64,000 nt of DNA from Streptomyces chartreusis (GCF_008704715.1 NZ_CP023689.1:6386001-6450000), one strand, 5' to 3'. Positions 15,445-24,316 are shown, counted from the first letter of the stretch. Program-made: numbers and translations. Notes: generated by a model from the sequence alone, not told the origin.

Positions 15445-16706
15445 GCCCACGCGAGATGCTCCCGGTTGTGTGCGATGAGTTCGTCGGTGAGTCGTTCCGC
15501 GTACTCGTACTGGCCGATGAGGGGGTGCGACAGCAGCGCCTTGAAGACGCGGGTGCGGCCGCCGTGCAGGGCCGCGTCGAGGGCCAGGTCCTCGTACGCC
15601 GTCACCTGGGCCATCAGACCCGCGTACAGGGGGTCGATGTGGGAGACGGGGAGCGGGGTCGCGCCCTGCCTGCCGACCGCCGCCTGCACCTCGATCACCG
15701 CGTCGTCGGGGAGGAAGGGCAGCGTCCCGTTGTTGTGGGCGTTCACCACCTGGTACGGGCTGCCCGCACCGTTCAGCAGCGCAGCGGCCAGGTCGACCGC
15801 CGCCTCGGAGTAGTACGCCCCGCCCCGCTTGGCGAGCAGCTCCGGCTTCTCGTCGAGGGCCGGGTCGGCGTACAGAGCCAGCAACTTTCTTTCCATTTCG
15901 GCCACTTCGGCGGCACGGGACGGTTTGGTGCGCAGCTCGCGGACCACCTCGTCGTGCGCGTAGTAGTAACGCAGGTAGTAGGAGGGGACGACGCCCAGGC
16001 GGTCCAGTACGGCTCGGGGGAGGCGCAGGTCCGCGGCGATCGCCTCGGTGTGGTCGGTGAGCAGCTTCGGCAGGACGTTCTCGCCCTCGGGGCCGCCCAG
16101 CCGTACCCCGGTCTCCCAGGTGAGGTGGTTGAGGCCCACGTGGTCGAGGTGGACGTCGGAGGCGGACACGCCCAGCATCGCCGCGAACTTGCGCTGGAAG
16201 CCGATCGCCACGTTGCACAGGCCGACCGCCTTGTGGCCCTCCTGGAGCAGGGCCCGGGTCACGATGCCGACCGGGTTGGTGAAGTCGATGATCCAGGCGG
16301 TGGGGTTGGCGCGGCGGACGCGCTCCGCGATGTCGAGGACGATCGGGACCGTGCGCAGGGCCTTCGCCAGGCCGCCGGCTCCGGTTGTCTCCTGGCCCAC
16401 GCAGCCGCATTCCAGGGGCCAGGTCTCGTCCTGCTCGCGGGCCGCCTGGCCGCCCACGCGGAGCTGGAGGAGGACCGCGTCGGCGCCGTCCACCGCCTTG
16501 TCCAGGTCCGTGGTGGTGGTGATCGTGCCGTTGTGGGCCTGGCGGGTGAAGATGCGGCGGGCCAGGCCGCCGACCAGTTCCAGGCGGTCCTGCGCCGGGT
16601 CCATCAGGACCAGTTCCTCTATGGGGAGGGTGTCCCGGAGGCGGGCGAAGCCGTCGATGAGTTCGGGGGTGTAGGTCGAACCTCCGCCGACCACGGTGAG
16701 TTTCAC
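15441..16706 (-). CDS. csnH: GH4 glycosidase (6-phospho-beta-glucosidase type)
   Basis: 421 residues. The GH4 Rossmann start is MKLTVVGGGSTYTPELIDGF (NAD binding). Family residues follow: CGCVGQETTGAGG, the metal-binding Cys in VGLCNVAIG (about Cys164) and His in GLNHLTW (about His194), with DFTNPVGIVT. GH4 enzymes cleave glycosides by an NAD- and Mn2+-dependent redox elimination. In the csn context it probably splits imported chitosan oligosaccharides; whether the substrate is phosphorylated is open because no PTS gene is present. It is separated from the upstream permease gene by 90 bp that include a stem-loop, and coupled to csnK by ATGA. Confidence 0.9.
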   Translation of the reverse strand: MKLTVVGGGSTYTPELIDGFARLRDTLPIEELVLMDPAQDRLELVGGLARRIFTRQAHNGTITTTTDLDKAVDGADAVLLQLRVGGQAAREQDETWPLECGCVGQETTGAGGLAKALRTVPIVLDIAERVRRANPTAWIIDFTNPVGIVTRALLQEGHKAVGLCNVAIGFQRKFAAMLGVSASDVHLDHVGLNHLTWETGVRLGGPEGENVLPKLLTDHTEAIAADLRLPRAVLDRLGVVPSYYLRYYYAHDEVVRELRTKPSRAAEVAEMERKLLALYADPALDEKPELLAKRGGAYYSEAAVDLAAALLNGAGSPYQVVNAHNNGTLPFLPDDAVIEVQAAVGRQGATPLPVSHIDPLYAGLMAQVTAYEDLALDAALHGGRTRVFKALLSHPLIGQYEYAERLTDELIAHNREHLAWA

Positions 16707-16758
16707 TGCGAGATGCCTCGATTCCCGGTGCGGGTTACGGTGATCATCGGCCGGGGGG

Positions 16759-16776
16759 CCGGGGGTTGTCCCCCGG
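16759..16776 (-). terminator. Intra-operon stem-loop between csnG and csnH
   Basis: CCGGGGG (16759-16765) and CCCCCGG (16770-16776) pair perfectly around TTGT, in the 90-bp gap between the transporter and catabolic genes. There is no U-tract. It could give partial termination or protect the upstream mRNA, so that transporter transcripts exceed enzyme transcripts. Confidence 0.5.
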
Positions 16777-16796
16777 GGAGACGCTGCATGCGTGCA

Positions 16797-17687
16797 TCAA
16801 CCCTTTACTCCGGTGAGCGTGACGCCCTCTACGAACGCCTTCTGGGCGAAGAAGAACACGAGGATCACGGGGGCCATGACCAGCACGGTCGCGGCCATGG
16901 TCAGGTTCCAGTCGGTGTGGTGGGCGCCCTTGAACGACTCCAGGCCGTAGGAGAGCGTCCAGGCGCCGGGGTTCTCGGAGGCGTAGATCTGGGGCCCGAA
17001 GTAGTCGTTCCACGCGTAGAAGAACTGGAAGAGGGCCACCGCGGCTATGCCCGGCTTCGCCATGGGGAGGACCACCCGAAGGAGCGTGCGCAGTTCGCCG
17101 CAGCCGTCCACCTTCGCCGCGTCCAGGTACTCGTTCGGGATCGTCATCAGGAACTGGCGCAGCAGGAAGATCGAGAACGCGTCCCCGAACGCCATCGGGA
17201 TGATCAGGGGCCACAGGGTTCCCGAGAGGTCCAGCTGCTTCGCCCAGAACAGGTACATCGGGATGATGACCACCTGGGGCGGCAGCATCATCATCGAGAT
17301 GACCAGCATGAGGGCTGTGTTGCGGCCTCGGAAGCGGAACTTGGCGAGCGCGTAGGCCACGGGGATCGAGGAGACCACGGTGAGGACCGTGCCGAGGCCC
17401 GCGTAGATCAGAGTGTTCTTCCACCAGGTCAGGAAGCCGGGGGTGTCGAAGACCTTGGTGTAGTTGCCCCATTCCCAGGTGTCCGGGACCAGGTCGCGGG
17501 TGAGTGCCTGCTGGTCGCTCATCAGCGAGGTCAGGACGACGAAGACGAAGGGCAGGGTGAAGAACAGCGCCGCCGCGACGCCGAGGGAATGGACCGCTAT
17601 CCACTCCAGGAGTGCCTTGCGGCGGGCCGTGCGCTCGGCGACGGACGGGGGGTCCAGCCGCACCGGCTTGTCCAGCACTTGGGTCAT
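16797..17687 (-). CDS. csnG: Carbohydrate ABC transporter permease (MalG type)
   Basis: 296 residues with six predicted membrane helices and the inner-membrane EAA-type loop YLDAAKVDGCGELRTLLRVVLPMAKPG that contacts the ATPase. The N-terminal 35 residues are cytoplasmic and charged. It pairs with the permease encoded just upstream (2-nt gap, RBS CAGGTGA inside the end of the previous gene). The operon has no ATPase, as is usual in Streptomyces, where the multitask ATPase MsiK energises many sugar importers. Role: import of chitosan-derived oligosaccharides (inferred from context). Confidence 0.9.
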   Translation of the reverse strand: MTQVLDKPVRLDPPSVAERTARRKALLEWIAVHSLGVAAALFFTLPFVFVVLTSLMSDQQALTRDLVPDTWEWGNYTKVFDTPGFLTWWKNTLIYAGLGTVLTVVSSIPVAYALAKFRFRGRNTALMLVISMMMLPPQVVIIPMYLFWAKQLDLSGTLWPLIIPMAFGDAFSIFLLRQFLMTIPNEYLDAAKVDGCGELRTLLRVVLPMAKPGIAAVALFQFFYAWNDYFGPQIYASENPGAWTLSYGLESFKGAHHTDWNLTMAATVLVMAPVILVFFFAQKAFVEGVTLTGVKG

Positions 17688-17689
17688 GG

Positions 17690-18631
17690 TCAGTCACCTG
17701 CCTGGATCAGTCCGCCCCGGCGCCGCATCAGCAGCGCGGTGAACGCCATGGCGAGGGCGAACAGTACGAGTGCGACCACACAGGCCGAGCCGTAGTCGAA
17801 GCGCTGGAAGCCGAGGTTGTAGACGAGCTGGGGGAGGGTGAGGGTCGACTTGTCGGGGTAGCCCGGCTCGAACTGCTGGCCGGAGCCGCCGATGATGCCG
17901 GAGGCGACCTTCCCGGCCACCAAGGGCTGGGTGTAGTACTGCATGGTCTGGATCACGCCCGTGACCACGGCGAACATCACGATCGGCGAGATGTTCGGCA
18001 GGGTGACGTAGCGGAACCGTTGCCAGGCGGAGGTCCCGTCCAGCTCGGCGGCCTCGTACTGCTCCTTCGGTACGTCGAGCAGCGCGGCCATGAAGATGAC
18101 CATGAGGTCGCCCACTCCCCACAGCGCGAGCGAGGTGAGGGCCGGCTTGGACCAGGCGGGGTCCGTGAACCAGCCGGGGGTCGGCAGACCCAGGCTGTCG
18201 AGGACCGAGTTCACCGGCCCGGTACCGGGGTTGAGGAGGAAGACGAAGGCGAGGGTCGCCGCGACCGGCGGGGCCAGGTAGGGCAGGTAGAACAGGGTCC
18301 GGAAGACGCCCGTGCCGGTCTTGATCTTGGTGATCAGCAGGCCCACGCCGAGGCCGAAGACCACCCGGCAGGTCACCATCACCAGGACGAGCCAGAGCGT
18401 GTTGCGCAGGGCGGGCCAGAACAGCGGGTAGTCGTTGAAGACGTAGGCCCAGTTGCCCAGGCCGCGGAACACCGGTGTGCCGAAGCCGTCGTACTTCATG
18501 AAGGAGAAGTACACGGTGGACACCAGCGGATAGGCGAAGAAGACGCCGAACCCGATGAGCCACGGTGACAGGAAGGCCACCGTCCGAAGCGCCGACCTGC
18601 GGCGCTTCGCGCGGAGAGTGTGCGTGGACAT
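17690..18631 (-). CDS. csnF: Carbohydrate ABC transporter permease (MalF type)
   Basis: 313 residues with six membrane helices, starting with FLSPWLIGFGVFFAYPLV, and the EAA loop QYEAAELDGTSAWQRFRYVTLPNISP. It is the larger partner of the permease pair, encoded between the binding protein (7-nt gap) and the second permease (2-nt gap). Tight spacing and lack of an independent strong RBS suggest translational coupling to csnE. It is energised by an ATPase encoded elsewhere. Confidence 0.9.
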   Translation of the reverse strand: MSTHTLRAKRRRSALRTVAFLSPWLIGFGVFFAYPLVSTVYFSFMKYDGFGTPVFRGLGNWAYVFNDYPLFWPALRNTLWLVLVMVTCRVVFGLGVGLLITKIKTGTGVFRTLFYLPYLAPPVAATLAFVFLLNPGTGPVNSVLDSLGLPTPGWFTDPAWSKPALTSLALWGVGDLMVIFMAALLDVPKEQYEAAELDGTSAWQRFRYVTLPNISPIVMFAVVTGVIQTMQYYTQPLVAGKVASGIIGGSGQQFEPGYPDKSTLTLPQLVYNLGFQRFDYGSACVVALVLFALAMAFTALLMRRRGGLIQAGD

Positions 18632-18638
18632 CGGGAGG

Positions 18639-20000
18639 CTACTTCGCCTGCTCGATGTCGGTGTCGATCTGCTTCGCGGTCTTCTCCAGACCGGCCTTGA
18701 GGTCCTTCACCTTGCCGGACTCGTACTGGTAGCCGAAGTCCTGGAGCGTCGTCTGGTACGTGGAGCCGTTGACGGAGGCCGGCGGCGTGTTCGAGTGCGG
18801 GTTCTGGGCGATGTCCAGGAACGTCTTGAAACCGGGGTCGACCTTCAGGTCGGGCGACTTCAGCGCCTCGAACGTGGAGGGCACGTTGTGGATGGCGTTG
18901 GCGAAGGAGACCACGGCCTGCGTGTCGGTGGTCAGGTACTTCACCAGCTCCCACGCCGCGTTCTGCTTCTCGCTCTGCGGGGCGATGCCGATGATCGTGC
19001 CCGAGAGGAAGCCCTTGCCGTACTCGTCGGCCTCGTCGTCGGCGACGGGCATCGGGGCGGTGCCGATCTCGAAGTCGACGCCGGCGTCCTTCGCCATCCC
19101 GAGCCGCCACTCGCCGTCGAGCTGCATGGCCACCTGCCCGGTCTGGAACGGGTGCTTGGCACCCCACTCGTCACCGAAGGTGTTGCGGTACTTCTCCAGC
19201 TTCGCGAAGCCGCCGAGGTCGTCGATGAGCTTCTTCTGGTACGTGAACATCTCCGCGAACGCCGGGTCCTCGGCGATGCTGGACTTGCCGTCCTTGTCGA
19301 AGTAGGCGTGGTCCCACTGGGACATGTAGTGGTCCACGACCGTCTCGTAGCCGTGGTACGTCGGCATGAACCCGAGCTGCTGGTAGCTGTCGCCCTTGTT
19401 CACGGTCAGCTTCTTGGCGACCTGCGCGAACTCCGACCAGGTCTTCGGCGGCGACTTGATGCCGGCCTTCTCGAAGGCGTCCTTGTTGTAGTAGAGGCCG
19501 TAGGCGTCGCCCAGCAGCGGCAGGGCGCAGCGGGTGCCCTCGAACTGGGTGTAGTCCAGCATCGGCTTCGGGATGAGCTTGTCGAGGTCCAGCTTGGACT
19601 TCTCGATGAAGGGCTTCAGGTCGAGGAAGGCGCCGGAGGAGCAGAACTTGCCGACGTTGGAGGTCGTGAACGACGACACCACGTCCGGCCCGTTCGAACC
19701 GCCCGCGCGCAGCGCCTGGTTGAGCTTGTCGTCGTTGATGTTGCCGACGACCTTCACCGTGATGTTCGGGTGCGCCTTCTCGAACGCGTCGACGTTCGCC
19801 TGGATCGCCTTGACCTCGGCGGGCGCGCTCCAGCCGTGCCAGAAGGTGATCGTCGTCTTGGCGTTGGGGTCGTCGTTCGCGGCGGACTCCGACGAGCCGG
19901 TACAGGCCGTGGCGAGCAGGGCCAGGGAGGCGGAGGCGGCGAGCGCCGCGGCGGTCTTCCGGGATGCTGAGGGTATGACTTTCCAGGACTTTCCGGGCAT
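18639..20000 (-). CDS. csnE: Sugar-binding lipoprotein (SBP_bac_1) of the csn importer
   Basis: 453 residues from the ATG at 20000, with a GGGAGA RBS. It has a lipoprotein signal peptide with lipobox LLATAC (Cys about 33). The mature protein is a type 1 sugar-binding fold: TITFWHGWSAPAEVKAIQ, NITVKVVGNINDDKL, GPDVVSSF, ALPLLGDAYGLYYNKDAF, QVAMQLDGEWRLG. It should capture chitosan or glucosamine oligosaccharides at the outer face of the membrane. It is the second gene of the operon, 96 bp after csnR with no obvious terminator between. Confidence 0.9.
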   Translation of the reverse strand: MPGKSWKVIPSASRKTAAALAASASLALLATACTGSSESAANDDPNAKTTITFWHGWSAPAEVKAIQANVDAFEKAHPNITVKVVGNINDDKLNQALRAGGSNGPDVVSSFTTSNVGKFCSSGAFLDLKPFIEKSKLDLDKLIPKPMLDYTQFEGTRCALPLLGDAYGLYYNKDAFEKAGIKSPPKTWSEFAQVAKKLTVNKGDSYQQLGFMPTYHGYETVVDHYMSQWDHAYFDKDGKSSIAEDPAFAEMFTYQKKLIDDLGGFAKLEKYRNTFGDEWGAKHPFQTGQVAMQLDGEWRLGMAKDAGVDFEIGTAPMPVADDEADEYGKGFLSGTIIGIAPQSEKQNAAWELVKYLTTDTQAVVSFANAIHNVPSTFEALKSPDLKVDPGFKTFLDIAQNPHSNTPPASVNGSTYQTTLQDFGYQYESGKVKDLKAGLEKTAKQIDTDIEQAK

Positions 20001-20096
20001 GGCGAGGTCTCCCAGGGGCGGGACGGGGTGGGTGAAGGGAAGGCGGTGGGTGAGGCGGGAGGTGGGTCGAGGAGGTGAGTCGAACGGGGCGGGCGG

Positions 20097-21308
20097 TCAG
20101 CGTGAGGTGTTGAAGACCTCGTCGCGCGTGGTCGCCAACGCGCTCTCCAACGCGCCCCGCAGCACTGGGTGTTCATGTACGTCGCCGACGACGAGCCGGG
20201 GCCTGGACGCGGCCAGTTCCTCCAGCTCGGACTGGACGAGGGCACGCAGCACCTCGCCGCCGGCGGTCAGGGAGGCGCCGCTGAGGACGACCAGTTCGGG
20301 GTCGAGGACGGAGACCAGGGAGGCCAGACCGGTGGCCAGCCGGGTCGCGTAGGTCTGCAGGAGCAGCCGGTTGAGGGCGGTGTCCTCCCGGGCGGCCCGC
20401 TCGACGAGGGTGGCGGCGGCCTCGGCGTACGGCGTCGACGGGACCGACGACATGCCGATCTCGCGTGCGAGGCGCGGGATGGCCTGGGAACCGGCCAGTT
20501 CCTGGTAGCCGCCGCTGTTGGCCTTGGTCACCTGGCGGACCAGGGGCGTGCCGGGAACAGGCAGGAAGCCCACCTCGCCCGCACCGCCGGTCCAGCCGCG
20601 GTGCAGCCGGCCGCCGAGGACCAGGGCGGCACCGAGACCGCCCTCGTTCCACAGCAGCACGAAGTCCTCGTGACCGCGGGCCGCGCCGAGCCGCTGCTCG
20701 GCCACCGCCACGAGGTTGACGTCGTTCTCGTACTCCACCGGCATCGGCAGGGCCGCCGCCAGTTCGTCCAGGAGCGCGGGGGTGTGCCAGCCGGGGAGGT
20801 GGGAGGCGTAGCGCAGCCGGCCCGTGTTGGGGTCGAAGGCGCCGGGGGTGCCGATGACGAGCCGGTGGACGTCGTCGCGGGCCAGTCCCGCCGCCTTCAC
20901 CGCGCCGTCGAGCGCGTCGGTGACCTGCCGGACCACGGGCTGGGCGGGGCGTCTGCCGGGGGTGGGCAGTTCGTACGACCCGACCGTGCGGCCCGTGATG
21001 TCGGAGACGGCGGCGAGGATGCGTTCGGGGGTGACGTCGAGCCCGGCGGCGTACGCGGCGGTCGGGTTGACCTCGTACAGCTGGGCGTTGGGGCCGGGGC
21101 GGCCCTCCGTCGTGCCGGTCGCCAGGACGAGGCCGGCGGCCTCCAGGCGGGCCAGCAGCTGGGAGGCGGTCGGCTTGGACAGGCCGGTGAGCTTGCCGAT
21201 CCGGGTGCGGGACAGCTGTCCGTGCTCCAGGAGGAGGTCCAGGGCGGCACGGTCGTTCATGGCGCGCAGGACGCGCGGGGTGCCCGGCGTACCGGCGGTT
21301 CCTGCCAT
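20097..21308 (-). CDS. csnR: ROK-family transcriptional repressor
   Basis: 403 residues. An N-terminal winged helix-turn-helix (LSRTRIGKLTGLSKPTASQLLARLEAAGL, about residues 32-60) is fused to a ROK sugar-kinase-like domain with YENDVNLVAVAEQRLGAA and a C-terminal VVLSGASLTAGGEVL. The classic ROK zinc site (CxCGxxGC) is absent: the equivalent region reads NSGGYQELAGSQAI. The sensor domain therefore probably binds sugar without zinc or kinase activity. It is the first gene of the csn operon and lies 73 bp from a perfect 15-bp palindrome resembling the CsnR operator, so it likely represses its own operon until chitosan oligomers appear. Confidence 0.9.
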   Translation of the reverse strand: MAGTAGTPGTPRVLRAMNDRAALDLLLEHGQLSRTRIGKLTGLSKPTASQLLARLEAAGLVLATGTTEGRPGPNAQLYEVNPTAAYAAGLDVTPERILAAVSDITGRTVGSYELPTPGRRPAQPVVRQVTDALDGAVKAAGLARDDVHRLVIGTPGAFDPNTGRLRYASHLPGWHTPALLDELAAALPMPVEYENDVNLVAVAEQRLGAARGHEDFVLLWNEGGLGAALVLGGRLHRGWTGGAGEVGFLPVPGTPLVRQVTKANSGGYQELAGSQAIPRLAREIGMSSVPSTPYAEAAATLVERAAREDTALNRLLLQTYATRLATGLASLVSVLDPELVVLSGASLTAGGEVLRALVQSELEELAASRPRLVVGDVHEHPVLRGALESALATTRDEVFNTSR

Positions 21309-21380
21309 GGTGTCGACACCTGCCTCTCGGCTGACCAGCTTCTCAGCGATCTACGACGGAAGTCCATCCAAGGTCACTGT

Positions 21381-21395
21381 TAGGAAAGTTTCCTA
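21381..21395. promoter_or_regulatory. CsnR-type operator palindrome
   Basis: TAGGAAA-G-TTTCCTA is a perfect palindrome with 7-bp arms, AT-rich against a GC-rich background, located upstream of csnR. It agrees with the AGGAAA/TTTCCT operator I recall for CsnR of the S. lividans chitosanase system. It presumably overlaps the csnR-csnK promoter. Confidence 0.8.
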
Positions 21396-21467
21396 TTCGC
21401 TGCGGAGGAACGTAAGCCCGGCGGGAAGTCGGCGTCAAGAGAGGTGGTCCGGCAGGCAACCGAGTCG

Positions 21468-22703
21468 TTACTTGAGGGCGCCGACCCGCCGATCGTGCTC
21501 ATGCCATGGGAGCAGAAGGGGCGTCGCCAGCAACAGGGCGCCGGCGAGGGCGATCGCCGTGCGCGGGCCGGTCAGGGCCGCCAGCCATCCCCACAGCGCG
21601 GTGGTCGCAGCGGTCGCGGTCCTGGTGCTGATCGACCACGCGGCGAGGGTGCGGGTGACGCGGTCCGGCGGGGTCATCTCCAGGCGGGAGGTGGCGAGCA
21701 CGGGGTTGAAGACGCCGGCGCAGGTGATCAGGCCGAACTCCACGGCCATGACCAGGAGGAGGCCGGGGGTGCCCGGGCCGACGAGGGCCAGGCCGACGGG
21801 CCAGCAGGCGCGCAGGGTGCCGGCGGCGAGCAGGATCCGGCGGCTGCCGTGCCGGGCGGTCAGACGCCGGGACAGCCGCGAGCCCAGCAGGCCGCCCAGG
21901 CAGGGCACGGCGAAGGCGAGGCCGTACTGCCAGGGGGCGAAGCCGAGCGGGCCGAGCATGAGGACGGCGAGCAGCGGAGCCGACGCCATGATCAGGGAGT
22001 TCACCAGGACGGTGTTGAGGAACAGCGGGCGCAGGGTGGGCTCGGCGAGCAGATGCCGCCAGCCGGCCCGCAGGTCCCGCGCCCGGGGCCGCTCTGAGGG
22101 GGAGTCAGGAGGGGACGCCATCCTTTCCTCGCCGCCGATCGCCCTGATGCCGAGTGCCGAGAGGAGGAAGCTCACTGCGTTCGCCAGTACCGTCGCCATC
22201 GGGCCGAGCATCCCGAACGCCGCGCCGCCCAGCGGCGGGCCCAGTGCCGTGGCCGTCCACATCGTGGCCTCGAAGCGGCCGTTCGCCACGAGCAGGTCCC
22301 GCGGCGGCACGAGGGACTTCAGATACGCGCCGCTCGCCGCGTTGAAGGTGATGTCCGCCGCGGCCACCGCCACCGACACCAGCAGCAGTTGCCCGAGATC
22401 GAGCGCGTCCAGCGCGAACGCGACGGGCAGGCTCAGCAGCGCCGCGCACCGGATGAGATCCGCCGCGACCATCACCGGCCGCTTCGGGCGGAACTCCACC
22501 CACGCCCCGAGCGGCACCGCCAGCGCCGCCCCCACCGCGAGCCCCGAGGCCGCCAGCAGCGACACCTCGGTCGCCCCGGCGTCCAGCACGACGACCGCGA
22601 GCAACGAGAACGCGTCGAAGGCCAGCCACGTCCCGAGCGAACTGACCGCGTAGGCCGCCCACAGCCACCCGAACCGCCGCCCCAACGACCGCCCGCCCGC
22701 CAC
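21468..22703 (-). CDS. MFS efflux transporter
   Basis: 411 residues from the GTG at 22703, rich in hydrophobic helices (about 11-12). Signature stretches include WAAYAVSSLGTWLAFDAF at the N-terminus, the A-motif-like loop GAWVEFRPKRPVMVAADLIR between helices 2 and 3, and GSRLSRRLTARHGSRR between helices 8 and 9. It resembles the MdfA/EntS-like drug/H+ antiporters of Streptomyces. The substrate is unknown and no neighbouring gene suggests one. It is transcribed toward the csn operator and separated from the mscS gene by a strong terminator. Confidence 0.82.
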   Translation of the reverse strand: MAGGRSLGRRFGWLWAAYAVSSLGTWLAFDAFSLLAVVVLDAGATEVSLLAASGLAVGAALAVPLGAWVEFRPKRPVMVAADLIRCAALLSLPVAFALDALDLGQLLLVSVAVAAADITFNAASGAYLKSLVPPRDLLVANGRFEATMWTATALGPPLGGAAFGMLGPMATVLANAVSFLLSALGIRAIGGEERMASPPDSPSERPRARDLRAGWRHLLAEPTLRPLFLNTVLVNSLIMASAPLLAVLMLGPLGFAPWQYGLAFAVPCLGGLLGSRLSRRLTARHGSRRILLAAGTLRACWPVGLALVGPGTPGLLLVMAVEFGLITCAGVFNPVLATSRLEMTPPDRVTRTLAAWSISTRTATAATTALWGWLAALTGPRTAIALAGALLLATPLLLPWHEHDRRVGALK

Positions 22704-22855
22704 CGCCCACCACCCCGCTCACCCGCGACCGCCCTGCCGGACCGGGCCATCAAAGCCAGGTGGACGCGCGCGGATCAAACAACCGAGGGGCCGGGCCGTA
22801 CAACCGGCGGATGTACGCCGTCGCGCAGGCGGCAGCCGGGGCTCGGCGCGCGCAG

Positions 22856-22892
22856 AAAAAGAGGGGCTCCCGGCGATGCCCGGAGCCCCTCT
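22856..22892 (-). terminator. Intrinsic terminator of the MscS gene
   Basis: GAGGGGCTCC (22861-22870) pairs perfectly with GGAGCCCCTC (22882-22891). On the minus strand the stem is followed by TTTTTCTGCG, a true U-tract, directly downstream of the mscS stop at 22905. It is one of the few classical rho-independent terminators in the window. Confidence 0.88.
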
Positions 22893-22904
22893 GTCGCGTC
22901 CCGC

Positions 22905-23993
22905 CTACTTCGTCACGCTCGGCGGCGTCAGCGGTGTGGCCGCCTGGGACTGGGGCGAGGTGGTGTTGGAGTAGGCCGAGGGCGCGGCCATGCCCGCCGT
23001 CGGGTCGGCCGAGCTCGCCTCCTCGACCAGGACGGGAGCGCGGCCGACGATCGGGATGTCGGCGGCGTCGAAGGCGCGCTTGATGCGCCAGCGCAGTTCG
23101 CGCTCCACCGTCAGGGCCTTGCCCGGCATGGTCTTCGCCGAGACGCGGACCACCATGGAGTCCAGCAGCACGCTGTCCAGGCCGAGCACCTCGATCGGGC
23201 CCCACAGCAGCTCGTTCCAGGGCTCTTCCTTGCTCATCCGCTCGGCGACCTCGCCGACGACCTCCCGGACCCTGTCCAGGTCCTCCGAGGAGCGGACGGT
23301 GACGTCCACGCCGGCCGTCGACCAGCCCTGCGAGAGGTTGCCGATGCGCTTGACCTCGCCGTTGCGGACGTACCAGATCTCGCCGTTGTCGCCGCGCAGC
23401 TTCGTCACGCGCAGGCCGACCTCGATGACCTCGCCGGAGGCCACGCCCGCGTCGATCGAGTCGCCGACGCCGTACTGGTCCTCGAGGATCATGAAGACGC
23501 CGGAGAGGAAGTCGGTGACCAGGTTGCGGGCGCCGAAGCCGATCGCCACGCCCGCGACACCGGCGGACGCCAGCAGCGGGGCGAGGTTGATCTCGAAGGT
23601 GGCCAGAACCATCAGGGCGGCCGTGCCCATGATCAGGAAGCTGGCCACCGAGCGGAGCACCGAGCCGATCGCCTGCGAACGCTGACGGCGCCGCTCGACG
23701 TTGACCAGCAGGCCGCCCAGAGCCGTGCCGTCCACCGCCTGGGCGGTGCGGTTCATCCTGTCTATGAGCTTGGTGATCGCCCGCCGCACGAAGACTCTCA
23801 GCACTCCCGCGATCACCAGGATCAGCAGGACCCGGAGGCTGATCGCGAGCCAGGTGCTCCAGTTCTGCTCGACCCAGCTCGCGGCCTCGGCCGCGCTCTC
23901 GTGGGCGTCCCGGATCGAGGGGACCGCCGGGGTCGTCGTCTCCGAGGGCGTCGGGGACGGGTCGGCGGCCAGTAGGACGGCGGACAGGGACAC
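22905..23993 (-). CDS. mscS: MscS-family mechanosensitive ion channel
   Basis: 362 residues from the GTG at 23993, chosen because GGAGGT lies 7 nt upstream; the longer TTG start at 24008 would overlap that RBS. An N-terminal signal-like segment (VSLSAVLLA) is followed by three membrane helices: WLAISLRVLLILVIAGVL, SFLIMGTAALMVLATF and the pore-lining LLASAGVAGVAIGFGARNLV with its Gly/Ala zipper. After the pore comes the MscS cytoplasmic domain (DQYGVGDSIDAG, YVRNGEVKRIGNLSQGW). It opens under membrane tension to release osmolytes. The C-terminus ends in a Ser/Thr/Pro-rich tail. It is monocistronic. Confidence 0.92.
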   Translation of the reverse strand: MSLSAVLLAADPSPTPSETTTPAVPSIRDAHESAAEAASWVEQNWSTWLAISLRVLLILVIAGVLRVFVRRAITKLIDRMNRTAQAVDGTALGGLLVNVERRRQRSQAIGSVLRSVASFLIMGTAALMVLATFEINLAPLLASAGVAGVAIGFGARNLVTDFLSGVFMILEDQYGVGDSIDAGVASGEVIEVGLRVTKLRGDNGEIWYVRNGEVKRIGNLSQGWSTAGVDVTVRSSEDLDRVREVVGEVAERMSKEEPWNELLWGPIEVLGLDSVLLDSMVVRVSAKTMPGKALTVERELRWRIKRAFDAADIPIVGRAPVLVEEASSADPTAGMAAPSAYSNTTSPQSQAATPLTPPSVTK

Positions 23994-24316
23994 GGCAGGT
24001 ACCTCCAAGCGGCCCGCCCCATCGGTCAGCGGTCAAGGTCGGTCAAGGTCACGAAAAGGTCACCGGCGGGGCAGGCCCACCACACTATCGGGGCATCGTG
24101 TGTGGATCGTCGCCATGTTCGAGGGAGGAAACGTGCCTACCTGGGGATGAACTGGTGGGATGAACCGTTCATCGTCCGGGGGATGAATGAGATGTGGTCG
24201 AAAACACTCCCAGCCCGTTACCGGGACATGGTGGCGCTTTCACCAGGCAAGAGGGGAGACTGACTACAGATCGTCCCGGCGCGAGCCACGCGCCGCCGAC
24301 GCCCAAGGAGGCATCC
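23994..24316. other. Divergent intergenic region between mscS and the HNH gene
   Basis: 323 bp with no supported gene. It contains a perfect 15-bp palindrome GATGAAC-C-GTTCATC (24159-24173) and three GGGATGAA direct repeats starting at 24044+100 (24144), 24057+100 (24157) and 24180. They probably form an operator region for the HNH gene. The RBS AAGGAGG (24305-24311) belongs to the HNH gene. Confidence 0.55.
24144..24187. promoter_or_regulatory. GGGATGAA repeats with central palindrome
   Basis: GGGATGAA occurs at 24144-24151, 24157-24164 and 24180-24187, and the middle copy is part of the palindrome GATGAACCGTTCATC (24159-24173). The cluster lies 130-173 bp upstream of the HNH start. It looks like a regulator-binding site, but the regulator is unknown. 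Confidence 0.45.

Noticed and set aside
14479..16410. 643-residue open frame on the minus strand covering csnK and part of csnH
   Set aside because: Only the C-terminal half is csnK; the N-terminal half is an out-of-frame shadow of the GH4 gene with no codon bias. The kinase starts at 15444 by ATGA overlap.
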